Below the pieces are notes generated by a model, which searched no databases, was not told where the DNA came from, and worked only from the letters and a program-made list of their open reading frames with translations. A stretch of DNA of 64,000 nucleotides from Chryseobacterium phosphatilyticum (GTDB lineage: Bacteria; Bacteroidota; Bacteroidia; Flavobacteriales; Weeksellaceae), in contig NZ_PPED02000002.1 of assembly GCF_002899825.2 (NCBI RefSeq), positions 875,631 through 939,630 of the forward strand. The letters run 5' to 3'. How positions within the stretch are numbered: position 1 is the stretch's first letter; each line of letters opens with the position of its first letter. Shown in pieces: positions 33,944 to 43,280 of the stretch. The translations under genes were made by a program, and so were the position numbers.

Positions 33944-35281
33944 ATGAAGACTTCATACAATAATATATCTCGCAAGGATTTTATCAAAAGCTCAGCACTG
34001 GCAATGACCGGACTCACTTTATTACCCGGTGCCATGACAGCATCACCTTTTTTTGATGATCAGAATATTTGGGCAAAAGGAAAACTGAGCCTTAAAAATG
34101 TGCGTCTGGAAACAGGGTTTACTTATGAAGATGGAGAGGTCATTTCAACAAAAACAGATTTGTTTTATATAGAAGTTGAAAATGGAAAAATCACTAAGAT
34201 TACCACCAATCAACCAAATGCTAAAGCAGCAATTGATGCCAAAGGACTTTTAATGCTTCCGGCATTTAAAGATATGCACATCCATTTAGACAAAACTTTT
34301 TATGGAGATAAGTGGCAGGCAGTTCGGAAAAGGACAGGAGGAATCAAAGGAATGATAGAACTGGAGCAGAAAATGCTTCCGGACATGCTTAAAAACTCAA
34401 CCTTTAAGGCTGAAAAAATGATTGAATTATTACAGTCAAAGGGAACTTCATATGCGAGAAGCCATGTGAATATTGAACCTACTTCAAAACTTCAATCATT
34501 AAAGAACCTTCAGAAAGCCTTAGACAATAAAAAGAAAGGATTTGGAGCAGAATTGGTAGCATTTCCGCAACACGGAGTGTTTTATACGGATTCTGCCCCT
34601 TATCTGAAAGAGGCTGCTAAGATGGATATTGATTTTATTGGGGGAGTAGATCCTTTCAATGTTGACGGAAATATCGAAAAAGTAGTAGACTTTACCGTCC
34701 AGCTTGCTTTAGACAACAAAAAAGGAATTGATATTCATCTTCATGAAACAGGAGATTCCGGACTGAAAACAGTAGAATACCTGATCAAAAAAGTGAATGA
34801 AAATCCTGTTTTAAAAGGTAAAACATACTTAAGCCACTGTTTCATTTTGGCAAAACTGGAAGCCGCCAAACAGGAAGAAATTGCTGAGAAATTAGCTGAA
34901 GCTCAGATCGGAATTGTTTCTACCATTCCATTCGGAAGACTTGTAATGCCGATTCCGACCTTATACAAACATCATGTAACGGTCCTGACAGGAAATGACA
35001 GTATTGTTGATCACTGGAATACGTTCGGAACGGGAAGTGTTCTTGAGAAAGCTAATTTAATGGCACAGGTATATGGATATTCTACTGAGTTTGCATTGTC
35101 AAGAAGCCTGAAACTGGCTACAGGAAATGTACTTCCATTGGATGATAAAGGAACTCAGCAGTGGCCGAAAGCCGGAGATCAGGCCAATTTTGTGTTGTTG
35201 AATGCAAATTGCTCAGCGGAAGCGGTATCCAGAATTTCAAACGTGGAATCTCTGGTACATCAGGGAAATGTTGTCTTTTAA
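33944..35281 (+). CDS. Exported amidohydrolase (cytosine-deaminase-like), paralogue 1
   Basis: A 445-residue amidohydrolase. The N-terminus (MKTSYNNISRKDFIKSSALAMTG) resembles a Tat signal (SRKDFIK with a single Arg followed by Lys), so it may be exported. The metal site is MHIHLDKT (HxH), IDIHLHETGDSG (fourth ligand), YLSHCF and GNDSIVDHW (catalytic Asp). HxHLDKT is typical of the cytosine and isocytosine deaminase branch. The substrate is unknown. It shares about 60 percent identity by eye with the gene at 37108, which lacks the signal. The start at 33944 is preferred to the 33899 frame. Confidence 0.85.
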   Translation: MKTSYNNISRKDFIKSSALAMTGLTLLPGAMTASPFFDDQNIWAKGKLSLKNVRLETGFTYEDGEVISTKTDLFYIEVENGKITKITTNQPNAKAAIDAKGLLMLPAFKDMHIHLDKTFYGDKWQAVRKRTGGIKGMIELEQKMLPDMLKNSTFKAEKMIELLQSKGTSYARSHVNIEPTSKLQSLKNLQKALDNKKKGFGAELVAFPQHGVFYTDSAPYLKEAAKMDIDFIGGVDPFNVDGNIEKVVDFTVQLALDNKKGIDIHLHETGDSGLKTVEYLIKKVNENPVLKGKTYLSHCFILAKLEAAKQEEIAEKLAEAQIGIVSTIPFGRLVMPIPTLYKHHVTVLTGNDSIVDHWNTFGTGSVLEKANLMAQVYGYSTEFALSRSLKLATGNVLPLDDKGTQQWPKAGDQANFVLLNANCSAEAVSRISNVESLVHQGNVVF

Positions 35282-35306
35282 TCATTAACCCCAAAAATGA
35301 ACAACG

Positions 35307-35975
35307 ATGAAAATGTTGGTATTTCTTTTGGCTTTTGGAAGCATGAATGCCTGTAAAATGAAACCTGATAAGCATTCAAAAGAACATAGTATGCAACAGA
35401 ATACTATCCTGGATTTAGTAAAGAAAAATGATATTACTGCGGTAAAGTTGGCTCTGGAAAATGGTAGTGATGTGAATACTCAGGACGAAAAAGGACGTTC
35501 TTTACTTTTGATAGCAACCATAGAAAAGAAACCGGAAATGTCAAAGCTTCTGGTATCTTATAAAGCAGATGTTAATCTTCAGGACAATCAGATGGACAGT
35601 CCCTTTTTATATGCCGGAGCGAGTGGACAAACAGAACTGGTCAAATTATTTCTGGAAAACGGAGCCCGGTTTGACCATTTCAACAGGTATAATGGTACGG
35701 CTCTGATTCCTGCCTGCGAACGTGGACATGTGGAAACTGTTAAAGTTTTGGTGAAAATAAAAGGTTTTCCCATTAATCATGTGAACCGTCTGGGCTGGAC
35801 AGCCTTAATGGAAGCAGTCATTCTTGGCAATGGTACAAAAAAATATCAGGAGATTGTTCAGGTTTTAAAGGAGAATGGTGCAGATGTTAATATTCCTGAT
35901 CACTCCGGGAAAATTCCTTTGCAACATGCAGAATCACTAGGATTTAAGGAAATAGCAATGCTTTTAAAATCATAA
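35307..35975 (+). CDS. Ankyrin-repeat lipoprotein
   Basis: A 222-residue protein with a short signal ending in a lipobox (GSMNAC, Cys16). From residue 34 there are ankyrin repeats, e.g. VKLALENGSDVNTQDEKGRS, LLVSYKADVNLQDNQMDSP, LVKLFLENGARFDHFNRYNGT, VLKENGADVNIPDHSGKIPL (individual segments). Ankyrin domains bind proteins. Secreted ankyrin lipoproteins often accompany enzymes they regulate or protect against. It begins 25 bases after the amidohydrolase stop and is likely co-transcribed. Confidence 0.82.
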   Translation: MKMLVFLLAFGSMNACKMKPDKHSKEHSMQQNTILDLVKKNDITAVKLALENGSDVNTQDEKGRSLLLIATIEKKPEMSKLLVSYKADVNLQDNQMDSPFLYAGASGQTELVKLFLENGARFDHFNRYNGTALIPACERGHVETVKVLVKIKGFPINHVNRLGWTALMEAVILGNGTKKYQEIVQVLKENGADVNIPDHSGKIPLQHAESLGFKEIAMLLKS

Positions 35976-36090
35976 AGATCAGGTTGAAGAGTGAACGATA
36001 TTTTAATATAAAGTATTGGATATTTTACATAATGGTTTTATCTATAAATCATAGATTAAAAAAAATAGACGTATAATTGAGTTGGTGTTT

Positions 36091-36140
36091 AACCACAAGA
36101 GATTCATAATTTGTTTCTTTTGTGGTTATTTTAATTTTTT
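36091..36140 (+). terminator. Terminator before the AraC gene
   Basis: Stem aaccacaa (36091-36098) with ttgtggtt (36120-36127), then a T-rich run. It closes the amidohydrolase-ankyrin unit. Confidence 0.5.
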
Positions 36141-36181
36141 CTCCGGAGAATTTTATTAATTTTAAGAGAAATTAAGGTAGT

Positions 36182-37027
36182 GTGAGTTACCATACAGATC
36201 ATTTTCCTATTTTAGGAATTCAGGAGTTCAGTGATAATCAGCTTATGGGCTGTAATTTGTTGTTTAATGAGCTTCACGGGGCACGTTCTATTGATCATCC
36301 CCACAAACACGATTTTTTTATCATTAATCTTTTTGAACAAGGGGTAGGTTCTCATACGATAGATTTTACAGAATATCAGGTGAAAGATCACCAGATTCAT
36401 CTTGTTTTTCCTGATCAGGTCCATCAGTGGGTGATCGAAAAAGAAACGATAGGATACCAACTGATGATCAGCAGGGATTGGTTTGAAAGTTTTCTACCAT
36501 CATTGAGATTTTCTGCTTCCTATTATCAGAACCATCCGGTTATTAATCTTTCCGGAGAGTTTTTTGAAACTTTCAGGTATGAATTTAAGGCTATTCAAAG
36601 AGAATTGAATCATGAGAAAGTATTTTGGGAACTCATCCAAAAAAGGAGTGAATTGATTGGTTTATTGGTGAGCCAATGTATGGAAGGGGCTTTTAAAGAT
36701 TTTGAGATGTATCACTCCAATCCTATTGTCTCCCGTTTTTTACAATTGATTGATATACATTTTAAAACAGAAAGATCTGTTTCTTTCTACGCTGGCAAAC
36801 TTAATATTTCTGCCAATTACCTGAATATTGTCTGTAAGAAACATTTAAATTCTTCCGCTTCATCACTCATCCAGGATCGTATTTTACTGGAAGCAAAACG
36901 GCTTTTAAAAGTTTCGGAAATGTCAGTGAAAGATATCGTCTATGATCTCGGTTTTTATGATCATGCCAGTTTTTCAAAATTCTTCAAAGCACAAACAGGA
37001 ATGACTCCCTCTCAGTTTAAAGAATAA
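36182..37027 (+). CDS. AraC-family transcriptional regulator
   Basis: A 281-residue regulator using GTG at 36182. The N-terminal half is a cupin effector-binding domain (HPHKHDFFIINLFEQGVGSHTI, HLVFPDQVHQW). The C-terminal 95 residues are the double helix-turn-helix: SVSFYAGKLNISANYLNIVCKK and VKDIVYDLGFYDHASFSKFFK, TGMTPSQFKE. It lies between two paralogous amidohydrolase genes. Two direct decamers at its 3' end immediately precede the second amidohydrolase, suggesting it controls that gene in response to a substrate-like ligand. Confidence 0.9.
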   Translation: MSYHTDHFPILGIQEFSDNQLMGCNLLFNELHGARSIDHPHKHDFFIINLFEQGVGSHTIDFTEYQVKDHQIHLVFPDQVHQWVIEKETIGYQLMISRDWFESFLPSLRFSASYYQNHPVINLSGEFFETFRYEFKAIQRELNHEKVFWELIQKRSELIGLLVSQCMEGAFKDFEMYHSNPIVSRFLQLIDIHFKTERSVSFYAGKLNISANYLNIVCKKHLNSSASSLIQDRILLEAKRLLKVSEMSVKDIVYDLGFYDHASFSKFFKAQTGMTPSQFKE

Positions 37028-37056
37028 TTGATACAACACAAGACATAATTGATACA
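37026..37056 (+). promoter_or_regulatory. Candidate AraC operator (direct repeat)
   Basis: aattgataca occurs at 37026-37035 and 37047-37056, a 21-base period (two helical turns), just upstream of a -7 element for the second amidohydrolase. Same-face direct repeats are the typical AraC-family site. TGATACA also occurs upstream of the first amidohydrolase. Confidence 0.45.
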
Positions 37057-37079
37057 CCGGTTTTGGACATAAATGGGTG

Positions 37080-37087
37080 TAATTTTG
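37080..37087 (+). promoter_or_regulatory. -7 element of the second amidohydrolase
   Basis: TAATTTTG matches TAnnTTTG and ends 20 bases before the ATG at 37108. A TTTG at 37062-37065 could act as the -33 element, though the spacing (14) is short. Confidence 0.45.
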
Positions 37088-37107
37088 TATTGTTAAAATA
37101 GTACATC

Positions 37108-38346
37108 ATGCAATTTCCCTATCAATTAGCTGCAAAAGGAAAATATTCCCTGAAAAATGTCCGCCTGGAAACAGGTTTTGAATACGAAAATGAAGAGGTA
37201 ACCGGAACAAAAACAGAACTTTTTAGTATCGAAATTGAAGACAGAAAAATAAAAGCAGTAAAACCCAACGAACCTTCCTCCAATGCGATAGATGCAAAAG
37301 GATATCTGATGCTTCCCGCTTTCAGAGATATGCATATCCATTTAGATAAAACATTGTACGGACTTCCGTGGCAAGCCCTGTCACCAAAGAGAAAGACCGT
37401 AAAGGATATGATTGCCTACGAACAGGAAATTATCCCCGGATTATTGAAAACTTCTGTAGAAAGAGCGGAACAGTTGATTAGCTTACAACAGCATTACGGA
37501 ACCCATTTTGTCAGAACCCATTTTAATATTGATCCTACCTCAGGATTACAGTCACTGGAACATTTGGAACAGGCCTTACATCATAAAAAAGAATCGTTTA
37601 AAGCTGAATTGGTTGCTTTTCCACAACATGGAGTGTATTATACAGATACAGCTACTTTAATGAAAGAAGCGGCACAATTGAAAAGTGTAGGTTTTATCGG
37701 AGGACTGGATCCTTTCAGTATTGACGGTAGTATTGAGAAGGTAATAGACTTTACTGTACAATTAGCTTTGGATCATCACAAAGGAATTGATATCCATTTG
37801 CACGAAGTAGGTGAATCTGGAATGAAAACCATCAATTATCTCATCGACAAAACTATTGAAAATCCGGAATTACAAGGCAAGACATTTGTAAGCCATGCGT
37901 TTGCTCTGGGACATCTTTCAGAAAAAGAAACAGAGCAGATCGCGCAAAGGCTGGCAGAAGGTAACGTGGGAATTGCTTCTTCTGTACCTTTCAGAGGAAC
38001 TATAATGCCTATTCCGACATTGAAGAAATACGGTGTAAATGTGTTGGTTGGAAATGATAATGTACAGGACTACTGGAGTACTTTCGGTTCCGGTAATATG
38101 CTTCAGAAAGCTAATCTTATTGCAGAATTATATGGCTATGCCACAGAATTCGCATTATCAAGAGCTTTACAGTTTGCCACTCAAAGTATACTACCCCTCA
38201 ACGAAAAAGGAAATCAACAATGGCCTAAAGCCGGGGATGAAGCAGCTATTGTTTTGACTGACGCTTCATGTTCTGCAGAAGCCGTTTCAAGAATCTCAAA
38301 AATAGAAGCCCTTATGAATGACGGGAACCTGTTTTGGAGAAAGTAA
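37108..38346 (+). CDS. Amidohydrolase (cytosine-deaminase-like), paralogue 2
   Basis: A 412-residue amidohydrolase paralogous to the gene at 33944 but with no signal peptide, so cytoplasmic. The metal ligands are MHIHLDKT, IDIHLHEVGESG, FVSHAFALGHL and GNDNVQDYW. LELVAFPQHGVYYTDTATL-type segments are shared with the paralogue. It probably deaminates or hydrolyses a heterocyclic amine or cyclic amide; the substrate is unknown. It follows the AraC gene by 80 bases and ends in a terminator. Confidence 0.87.
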   Translation: MQFPYQLAAKGKYSLKNVRLETGFEYENEEVTGTKTELFSIEIEDRKIKAVKPNEPSSNAIDAKGYLMLPAFRDMHIHLDKTLYGLPWQALSPKRKTVKDMIAYEQEIIPGLLKTSVERAEQLISLQQHYGTHFVRTHFNIDPTSGLQSLEHLEQALHHKKESFKAELVAFPQHGVYYTDTATLMKEAAQLKSVGFIGGLDPFSIDGSIEKVIDFTVQLALDHHKGIDIHLHEVGESGMKTINYLIDKTIENPELQGKTFVSHAFALGHLSEKETEQIAQRLAEGNVGIASSVPFRGTIMPIPTLKKYGVNVLVGNDNVQDYWSTFGSGNMLQKANLIAELYGYATEFALSRALQFATQSILPLNEKGNQQWPKAGDEAAIVLTDASCSAEAVSRISKIEALMNDGNLFWRK

Positions 38347-38388
38347 ATGATATAGTATATATTTTTTATACACTTGTTTTTTGTAATC

Positions 38389-38419
38389 GGCCATCGGAGT
38401 TTTTCCAGTGGCCTTTTTT
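38389..38419 (+). terminator. Terminator of the second amidohydrolase
   Basis: Stem ggccatcgg (38389-38397) with ccagtggcc (38405-38413), two internal mismatches, then six T. Confidence 0.6.
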
Positions 38420-38483
38420 ATGAGTGATGAATGATGAATGATAATGTGGTTATGCATCAAAGTTTAAATTACAACATGAATAG

Positions 38484-38542
38484 GAGTGGGCTTTAGCCCG
38501 CTCAAATAAGATAATTTAAATTCCATTGGCTTTAGCTAAAAC
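38484..38542. repeat. Dispersed repeat, modules 1 and 2
   Basis: Module 1 as gagtgggctttagcccgctc (38484-38503), then module 2 as ttccattggctttagctaaaac (38521-38542). The rest of the gene-free stretch between 38420 and 38653 is AT-rich without a gene. Confidence 0.6.
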
Positions 38543-38653
38543 TTACAGGAAAAATAACCTTTTTTGTTCTTAACATTGATCTTCGGAGTTTTCTAATGTT
38601 AACATCTCTTCATCTTAAATTTTCCTAAAGTCTGTGATCAGACAGATTTATAC

Positions 38654-38687
38654 AAAAAAAGCTTTCGGAAAATATCTCCGAAAGCTT
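38654..38687 (-). terminator. Terminator of the lipoprotein gene
   Basis: Stem aagctttcgga (38659-38669) with tccgaaagctt (38677-38687); the A run at 38654-38660 is a T run on the minus strand. Just after the stop of the 38716-40125 gene. Confidence 0.85.
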
Positions 38688-38715
38688 CTTTATAAATTAA
38701 TCTAATTACTATATT

Positions 38716-40125
38716 TTATAAGTTATAGTTTGTCCAACCTGCATACCATGTATCATTAGCATCTGCTACCGCTCCTCTGTATGTTACAGGTTTGAACCAG
38801 GAAGTTAATTTAGCATGTGTAAATGTTCCTCCTGTTAATAATGGTGAACCTGCTGCTGGAGAGAAATTTGGAGTTGTTCCCGCCGGAGCCCATGCCCCTG
38901 CAAGTTTTACATCAGCTGTAGAAGCAAGAATTGTATTTCCTTTAGCATTAAACCATGTTGTAAGATCGCTTAATGTAAAGCTTGTTGGAGAAGATGTAGA
39001 AGCTCCGAATTTTAAAGGAGTTGTGTTTCCTGCAAGGATATTGTTTTCAAAAAATAATTTATTACCAACAATATTATTGTCTGTAGGAGTTCCCTTAGTG
39101 GCATCAATGAATAAACCAACCGGGAATCCTGTGAAAGCAGAGTTGAATACAGAGATTGAAGAATTTCTTCTGATCTGTAAAGCATTCTGGAATAATGAGT
39201 TGATTGAACCCGAAGAAGATGAATTGATGGGTCCAATGATCGTCATATTAGAGAATGTTGCTGATGTTTGAGGTGTTAAAGAAGAACCATTAGCATCATT
39301 ATCTGATTCAAATGCGTTAGAACCTGAAACGTCTGCTACCTGAGAATCTCTTACGGCGATACCAAACTGAACATTTCCTGAATATCCGTTATCTGTATCG
39401 AAATCATCATCAAGACCTTTATAAGAAATAAGGTGAGAACAGTTTACCGTTCCTCCGAACCACTCAAAGCTATCATCATTTGCATAAGCAACCTCTACGT
39501 AGTCTACTACAGTACCGTTACCGACACCTCCGAAGGTTAGACCGTTAACCTCTTTATCCGGTAAGAAAGCATATCCTGCATATTCAATTCTTACATATTT
39601 TAAAATACCACTGTTGTCAGCTGCATTAGTTCCTCCGTAAAGACCAAGTCCTTCAGAGTTGTTGATTCCTCCTTCAATTTCTCCAACTCCGTTTTGTCCA
39701 CCAAAAGAGGCGTTAGTAGGTGCATTACCTAAAATAACAACACCTGCCCAGTCTCCTCTTTTTGGACTTGGTTTGTCTGAAGTGAAGATGATAGGATTCG
39801 CAGCAGTACCTTCTGCCATGATTTTACTTCCTCTGGTGATAATCAAAGCTCCATTTTTATCAGCCTCACCTACCACTTTTGTACCCGGTTCGATTGTTAA
39901 AGTCGCTCCGTTTGTTACATATACCAGTCCTCTCAGCTTATATGTTTTATTAGCTTTTAAGGTAAGATTAGATGTGATTTTTCCTGAAAGAATAAGGTTT
40001 TCAGTTTCTCCGTTTCCGTTACCTCCACCTTGAACGATGGTTGGTCCATCTTCCTCTATATTTCTACATGCGGTAGTTGATACCAGAGCGCCAAGCATTA
40101 AAGAATATAAAACGAACTTTTTCAT
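38716..40125 (-). CDS. Surface beta-helix lipoprotein, partner of the TonB receptor
   Basis: A 469-residue lipoprotein (lipobox in LVSTTAC). After a Gly-rich linker come beta-helix style segments: LTIEPGTKVVGEADKNGALI, ANPIIFTSDKPSPKRGDWAG, YVRIEYAGYAFLPDKEVN, EVAYANDDSFEWFGGTVNCS, SYKGLDDDFDTDNGYSG. Such proteins pair with TonB receptors in flavobacteria and capture substrate at the surface. The Asp-rich segments suggest cation or phosphate-linked ligand binding. It follows the TonB receptor gene by 40 bases and has its own terminator. A link with phosphate starvation is inferred from the neighbouring PhoB/PhoR-like genes. Confidence 0.82.
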   Translation of the reverse strand: MKKFVLYSLMLGALVSTTACRNIEEDGPTIVQGGGNGNGETENLILSGKITSNLTLKANKTYKLRGLVYVTNGATLTIEPGTKVVGEADKNGALIITRGSKIMAEGTAANPIIFTSDKPSPKRGDWAGVVILGNAPTNASFGGQNGVGEIEGGINNSEGLGLYGGTNAADNSGILKYVRIEYAGYAFLPDKEVNGLTFGGVGNGTVVDYVEVAYANDDSFEWFGGTVNCSHLISYKGLDDDFDTDNGYSGNVQFGIAVRDSQVADVSGSNAFESDNDANGSSLTPQTSATFSNMTIIGPINSSSSGSINSLFQNALQIRRNSSISVFNSAFTGFPVGLFIDATKGTPTDNNIVGNKLFFENNILAGNTTPLKFGASTSSPTSFTLSDLTTWFNAKGNTILASTADVKLAGAWAPAGTTPNFSPAAGSPLLTGGTFTHAKLTSWFKPVTYRGAVADANDTWYAGWTNYNL

Positions 40126-40165
40126 GTTATAAAGAATTAAATTATTTTTATTAGATTATGTATTG

Positions 40166-42955
40166 TTAAAAATTGTATCCCAGTGTTAAACTGATATTGG
40201 TTCCTGTTACCCTTTCAATAGCAAGAGCATCTTTGCTGTCGTATTTACCATTGTCATTAAGGTCATGATAGAATTTGGCACGACGGTTAAGAATATCCGA
40301 AACATTAAGTTTGATTTCTCCTTTTTTGTTCCATATTTTTTTAGCGATCTGGAAGTCTAAAAGAGGTCTTGGAGCTTCCCAGATTGGTGGAACCTGGTCA
40401 TTTCCTACATAAAGAATTCTTCTTCCGATCATGTTGAATAATACTGTAGAAGACCATCCTGATTTTTCGGCATCATATTGAAGACTAAGGTTGATGGTGT
40501 AAGGAGACTGCCCCTGCATCGGTCTGTCGATTTTAGTGGCCTCATCCGTTACTCTGTTTTTGATGTACGCGAAGTTTCCACCCAATGTAAAGTTTCTCAG
40601 AGCGCTTACAAAATCAAGTTTTTTTCTGAATTCCGCTTCAACTCCATACGCATCCGCTTTATCTACATTCAGGAAGTTAAAGGTATTACTGGTTCCCACT
40701 CCGGATTGATTGAAGTATAATTCGATGGGTTTTTTAAAGTTTTTGTAGAACCCAGCAATGGAAAAGATCTCCCCGTTTCTTGGGTAATATTCCCAACGAA
40801 GGTCAGCACTGGTAATTTTAGTTCTTTCAATAGATTTGTTACCGATTACCGTAGCTCCCAAATCAAAATCATAATATGCTAAAGGTGAAACCTCTCTGAA
40901 CTCAGGTCTTACAACCGTTTGTGAACCGGCCACACGAATGTTCATTTTTGGATTCAACTTGAAAGTCAGGTTAACTGCAGGTAAAAAGTCTGTTACTCGG
41001 GTATTTACAAAACGATCATCACTTCTTTTTGTGCTTCCTACCAACTGGTCAAAGTTCTCAACTCTTAATCCCCAGATGGCTCTTAGCCATGGTGTAAAGT
41101 TATTGTCAAACTGTAAATATCCTGCATTAAGGATGGTGTTGGCAATATATCGGTATTGGTTTCCGGCAATTTCATCAAATGTGAATTTACCATCAGTACC
41201 AAAATTTTCAGGGTTGAAAATCGTTTCAAAAGGCTGGGAAAGTAATCCCTGGTTAGATCTTTCAAGTCGTACTGAGAATGGTCTTGAATTATAAACCCTG
41301 TCTTTTACCTGAAATAAATATCCTCCTTTTATGGTTTGTTTTTGCCCGAATAATGTAAATGTTTTAGAAATATCTCCACCTGCATTATACAGGTAATCGC
41401 TTAGCGTAGAGTAGAATACACTTCCTGATTTCTGAGAAAGTCCATTGGATATCAATGCTAAATAAGGGCTTCCCGGTTGGTCTGTATATTGATTGTACTG
41501 CAAACGCTGTAATAAAGGAATATACTGATCAAGAATCCCGAAACTTCCGTACCAGTTTACAGTAAATCCGCCGAGAGCATCTATTTTATGAGTTCCGGTA
41601 AGGGTAGAGTTATAGAAAGTAGTCTGTTTGAAGCCTATTTCTCTCGCCATGATATTGGTTCCGTTGATCGGATCAAATTCAAAATCTTTTCCTGTTCTGA
41701 AAGACATGTGGTTCACCGTATTGTTGGTGATGATGTTCTTCAGGGAAATTTTGTTATTGCTGTTAAACTTTAGAGAAAGATTCAACATCCCTCCTAAAAT
41801 AACATCATTGCTATATTTTTCAGTAAAATAATCAAAGTTGGTATCAGCAAGTTGATTGTTGATGGTAAAGAAACGGTTGGTAGATTCAGTTCTTCTCTTA
41901 TTGTTGCTGTAATTCAAAACGGCAATCACTCCTAAATCTTTTCCGAAAACTTTGGTATTGAAACCTCCGTCCAGTTGTAAACTAAGGTTTTCAGGATAGC
42001 CAACACTATTATATCCGATATTTTTTGTAAAGCCTTTACCAATATCTGTTTTTTGAGCTTCATTCAAAATACTGAAAGCATTTTTTGCAGGCATATTGGT
42101 TGGAAGTTTTCTATATCCGTCGTCAATTCCTACGAAGTCCCATTTTCCGCCTTTTTGCATAAAAAATTCCTGACCCATGGTTGCTGTATTTCCTCCTACA
42201 CCAACTTGTACATTAAAGAAATCTTTATTAGGAATATCTTTTGTATTAACCTGAATCAATCCACCTGCCCATTCCCCTGTATATTCAGGAATGAAAGTTT
42301 TGTTGATAACAAGCGTCTCAATAACGTTAGCCGGAAAAAGGTCAAATGAGAAAGTCTTTCTGTCTGGTTCTGTACTCGATAACTGAATACCATTTAACAT
42401 GGCCTGGTTATAACGGTCGGATAAACCTCTTACTACAATATATTTTCCGTCAAACAAACTTACCCCTGAAACTCTTTTCAGAACTTCTCCTGTATTTCTG
42501 TCCGGGCTTCTTTTAATAGCTTCAACTCCGATCACCTGAGAGACTACACCTGCATTTTTCTGTAAACCTATAGTAGAGGCAATCGTTTCCTTCCTTGCGT
42601 TCGATCTGATGACAACTCCTTCAATTTCTTTCTCCTTTAGAGAGGGCTTGTCTAAAACAATATCAAGGTGAGTGTTACCATCATTTTTTACAATAACTTC
42701 ACTGATTTCCTTTTTATTATATCCATTAGAAGATACGGTTATGATGTAATTGGTTCCGGGGGAGAGATTGATAGAATAGTATCCGGAAATGTCGGTCGTT
42801 ACCTCCTGATCATTTACTTTTACCTTTACACCTTGTATAGGAGTGTTGTCCTTCTCATCCAATACCCTACCTTCCAGAATCTGACTTTGTGCAAAAGCAT
42901 AGCCAGCAGAAAACAAGGCAAGTAGCACAATGCTCTTGTGGAGTTGTTTTTTCAT
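40166..42955 (-). CDS. TonB-dependent outer membrane receptor
   Basis: A 929-residue receptor. A signal peptide (about residues 1-22, ending AFAQ) leads into a CarboxypepD_reg-like domain (about 26-105: LEGRVLDEKDNTPIQGVKVKVN). The plug (about 125-235) contains VEAIKRSPDRNTGEVLKRVSGVS and VVRGLSDRYNQAMLNGIQL, the typical plug motifs. A beta-barrel fills the rest, ending in LTLGYNF with the C-terminal aromatic. It imports a substrate bound by the lipoprotein encoded next. It is divergent from the two-component genes, with 325 bases between. Confidence 0.92.
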   Translation of the reverse strand: MKKQLHKSIVLLALFSAGYAFAQSQILEGRVLDEKDNTPIQGVKVKVNDQEVTTDISGYYSINLSPGTNYIITVSSNGYNKKEISEVIVKNDGNTHLDIVLDKPSLKEKEIEGVVIRSNARKETIASTIGLQKNAGVVSQVIGVEAIKRSPDRNTGEVLKRVSGVSLFDGKYIVVRGLSDRYNQAMLNGIQLSSTEPDRKTFSFDLFPANVIETLVINKTFIPEYTGEWAGGLIQVNTKDIPNKDFFNVQVGVGGNTATMGQEFFMQKGGKWDFVGIDDGYRKLPTNMPAKNAFSILNEAQKTDIGKGFTKNIGYNSVGYPENLSLQLDGGFNTKVFGKDLGVIAVLNYSNNKRRTESTNRFFTINNQLADTNFDYFTEKYSNDVILGGMLNLSLKFNSNNKISLKNIITNNTVNHMSFRTGKDFEFDPINGTNIMAREIGFKQTTFYNSTLTGTHKIDALGGFTVNWYGSFGILDQYIPLLQRLQYNQYTDQPGSPYLALISNGLSQKSGSVFYSTLSDYLYNAGGDISKTFTLFGQKQTIKGGYLFQVKDRVYNSRPFSVRLERSNQGLLSQPFETIFNPENFGTDGKFTFDEIAGNQYRYIANTILNAGYLQFDNNFTPWLRAIWGLRVENFDQLVGSTKRSDDRFVNTRVTDFLPAVNLTFKLNPKMNIRVAGSQTVVRPEFREVSPLAYYDFDLGATVIGNKSIERTKITSADLRWEYYPRNGEIFSIAGFYKNFKKPIELYFNQSGVGTSNTFNFLNVDKADAYGVEAEFRKKLDFVSALRNFTLGGNFAYIKNRVTDEATKIDRPMQGQSPYTINLSLQYDAEKSGWSSTVLFNMIGRRILYVGNDQVPPIWEAPRPLLDFQIAKKIWNKKGEIKLNVSDILNRRAKFYHDLNDNGKYDSKDALAIERVTGTNISLTLGYNF

Positions 42956-43280
42956 TATTACTTCTTTTACTTCTTTTTCAAGGGCAAAATAAAGGCTAAG
43001 TTTTTAAGAAAACTTTAGGAGAATTTTAATTAATTGTGAAGTTTATATTAATAGATAACTCCTATTTTTTGTTATTGAAATATGTTTTTTATACCGATAT
43101 TTTTTTCGTTTGTTTTAGAATTTGTTTTGTATATTTGATGTATGTGTATTTTTTACCTGTTTTTATTGTTAAATTTTTAATTGTAAATTGAAAATAGGTT
43201 TTTTAATAATTAGTTAACATAACATAAATAAAGAAGACCACCGAAAATAACTACTTTTGTGGGAATTCTTAAACTAGAAG
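42956..43280. other. Divergent control region, no gene
   Basis: An AT-rich, gene-free stretch between the TonB receptor (minus) and the response regulator (plus). Promoters for both must lie here. A -7 element for the response regulator is at 43252-43259; none was clear for the receptor. Confidence 0.5.
43252..43259 (+). promoter_or_regulatory. -7 element of the response regulator
   Basis: TACTTTTG fits TAnnTTTG and lies 21 bases before the ATG at 43281. No convincing -33 element. Confidence 0.4.

Noticed and set aside
38792..40033. Long open frames on the plus strand opposite the surface lipoprotein gene (38792-39271 and 39659-40033)
   Set aside because: They are antisense shadows of a clear lipoprotein gene with signal peptide and terminator, and their sequences are rich in Pro and Leu without any family pattern.
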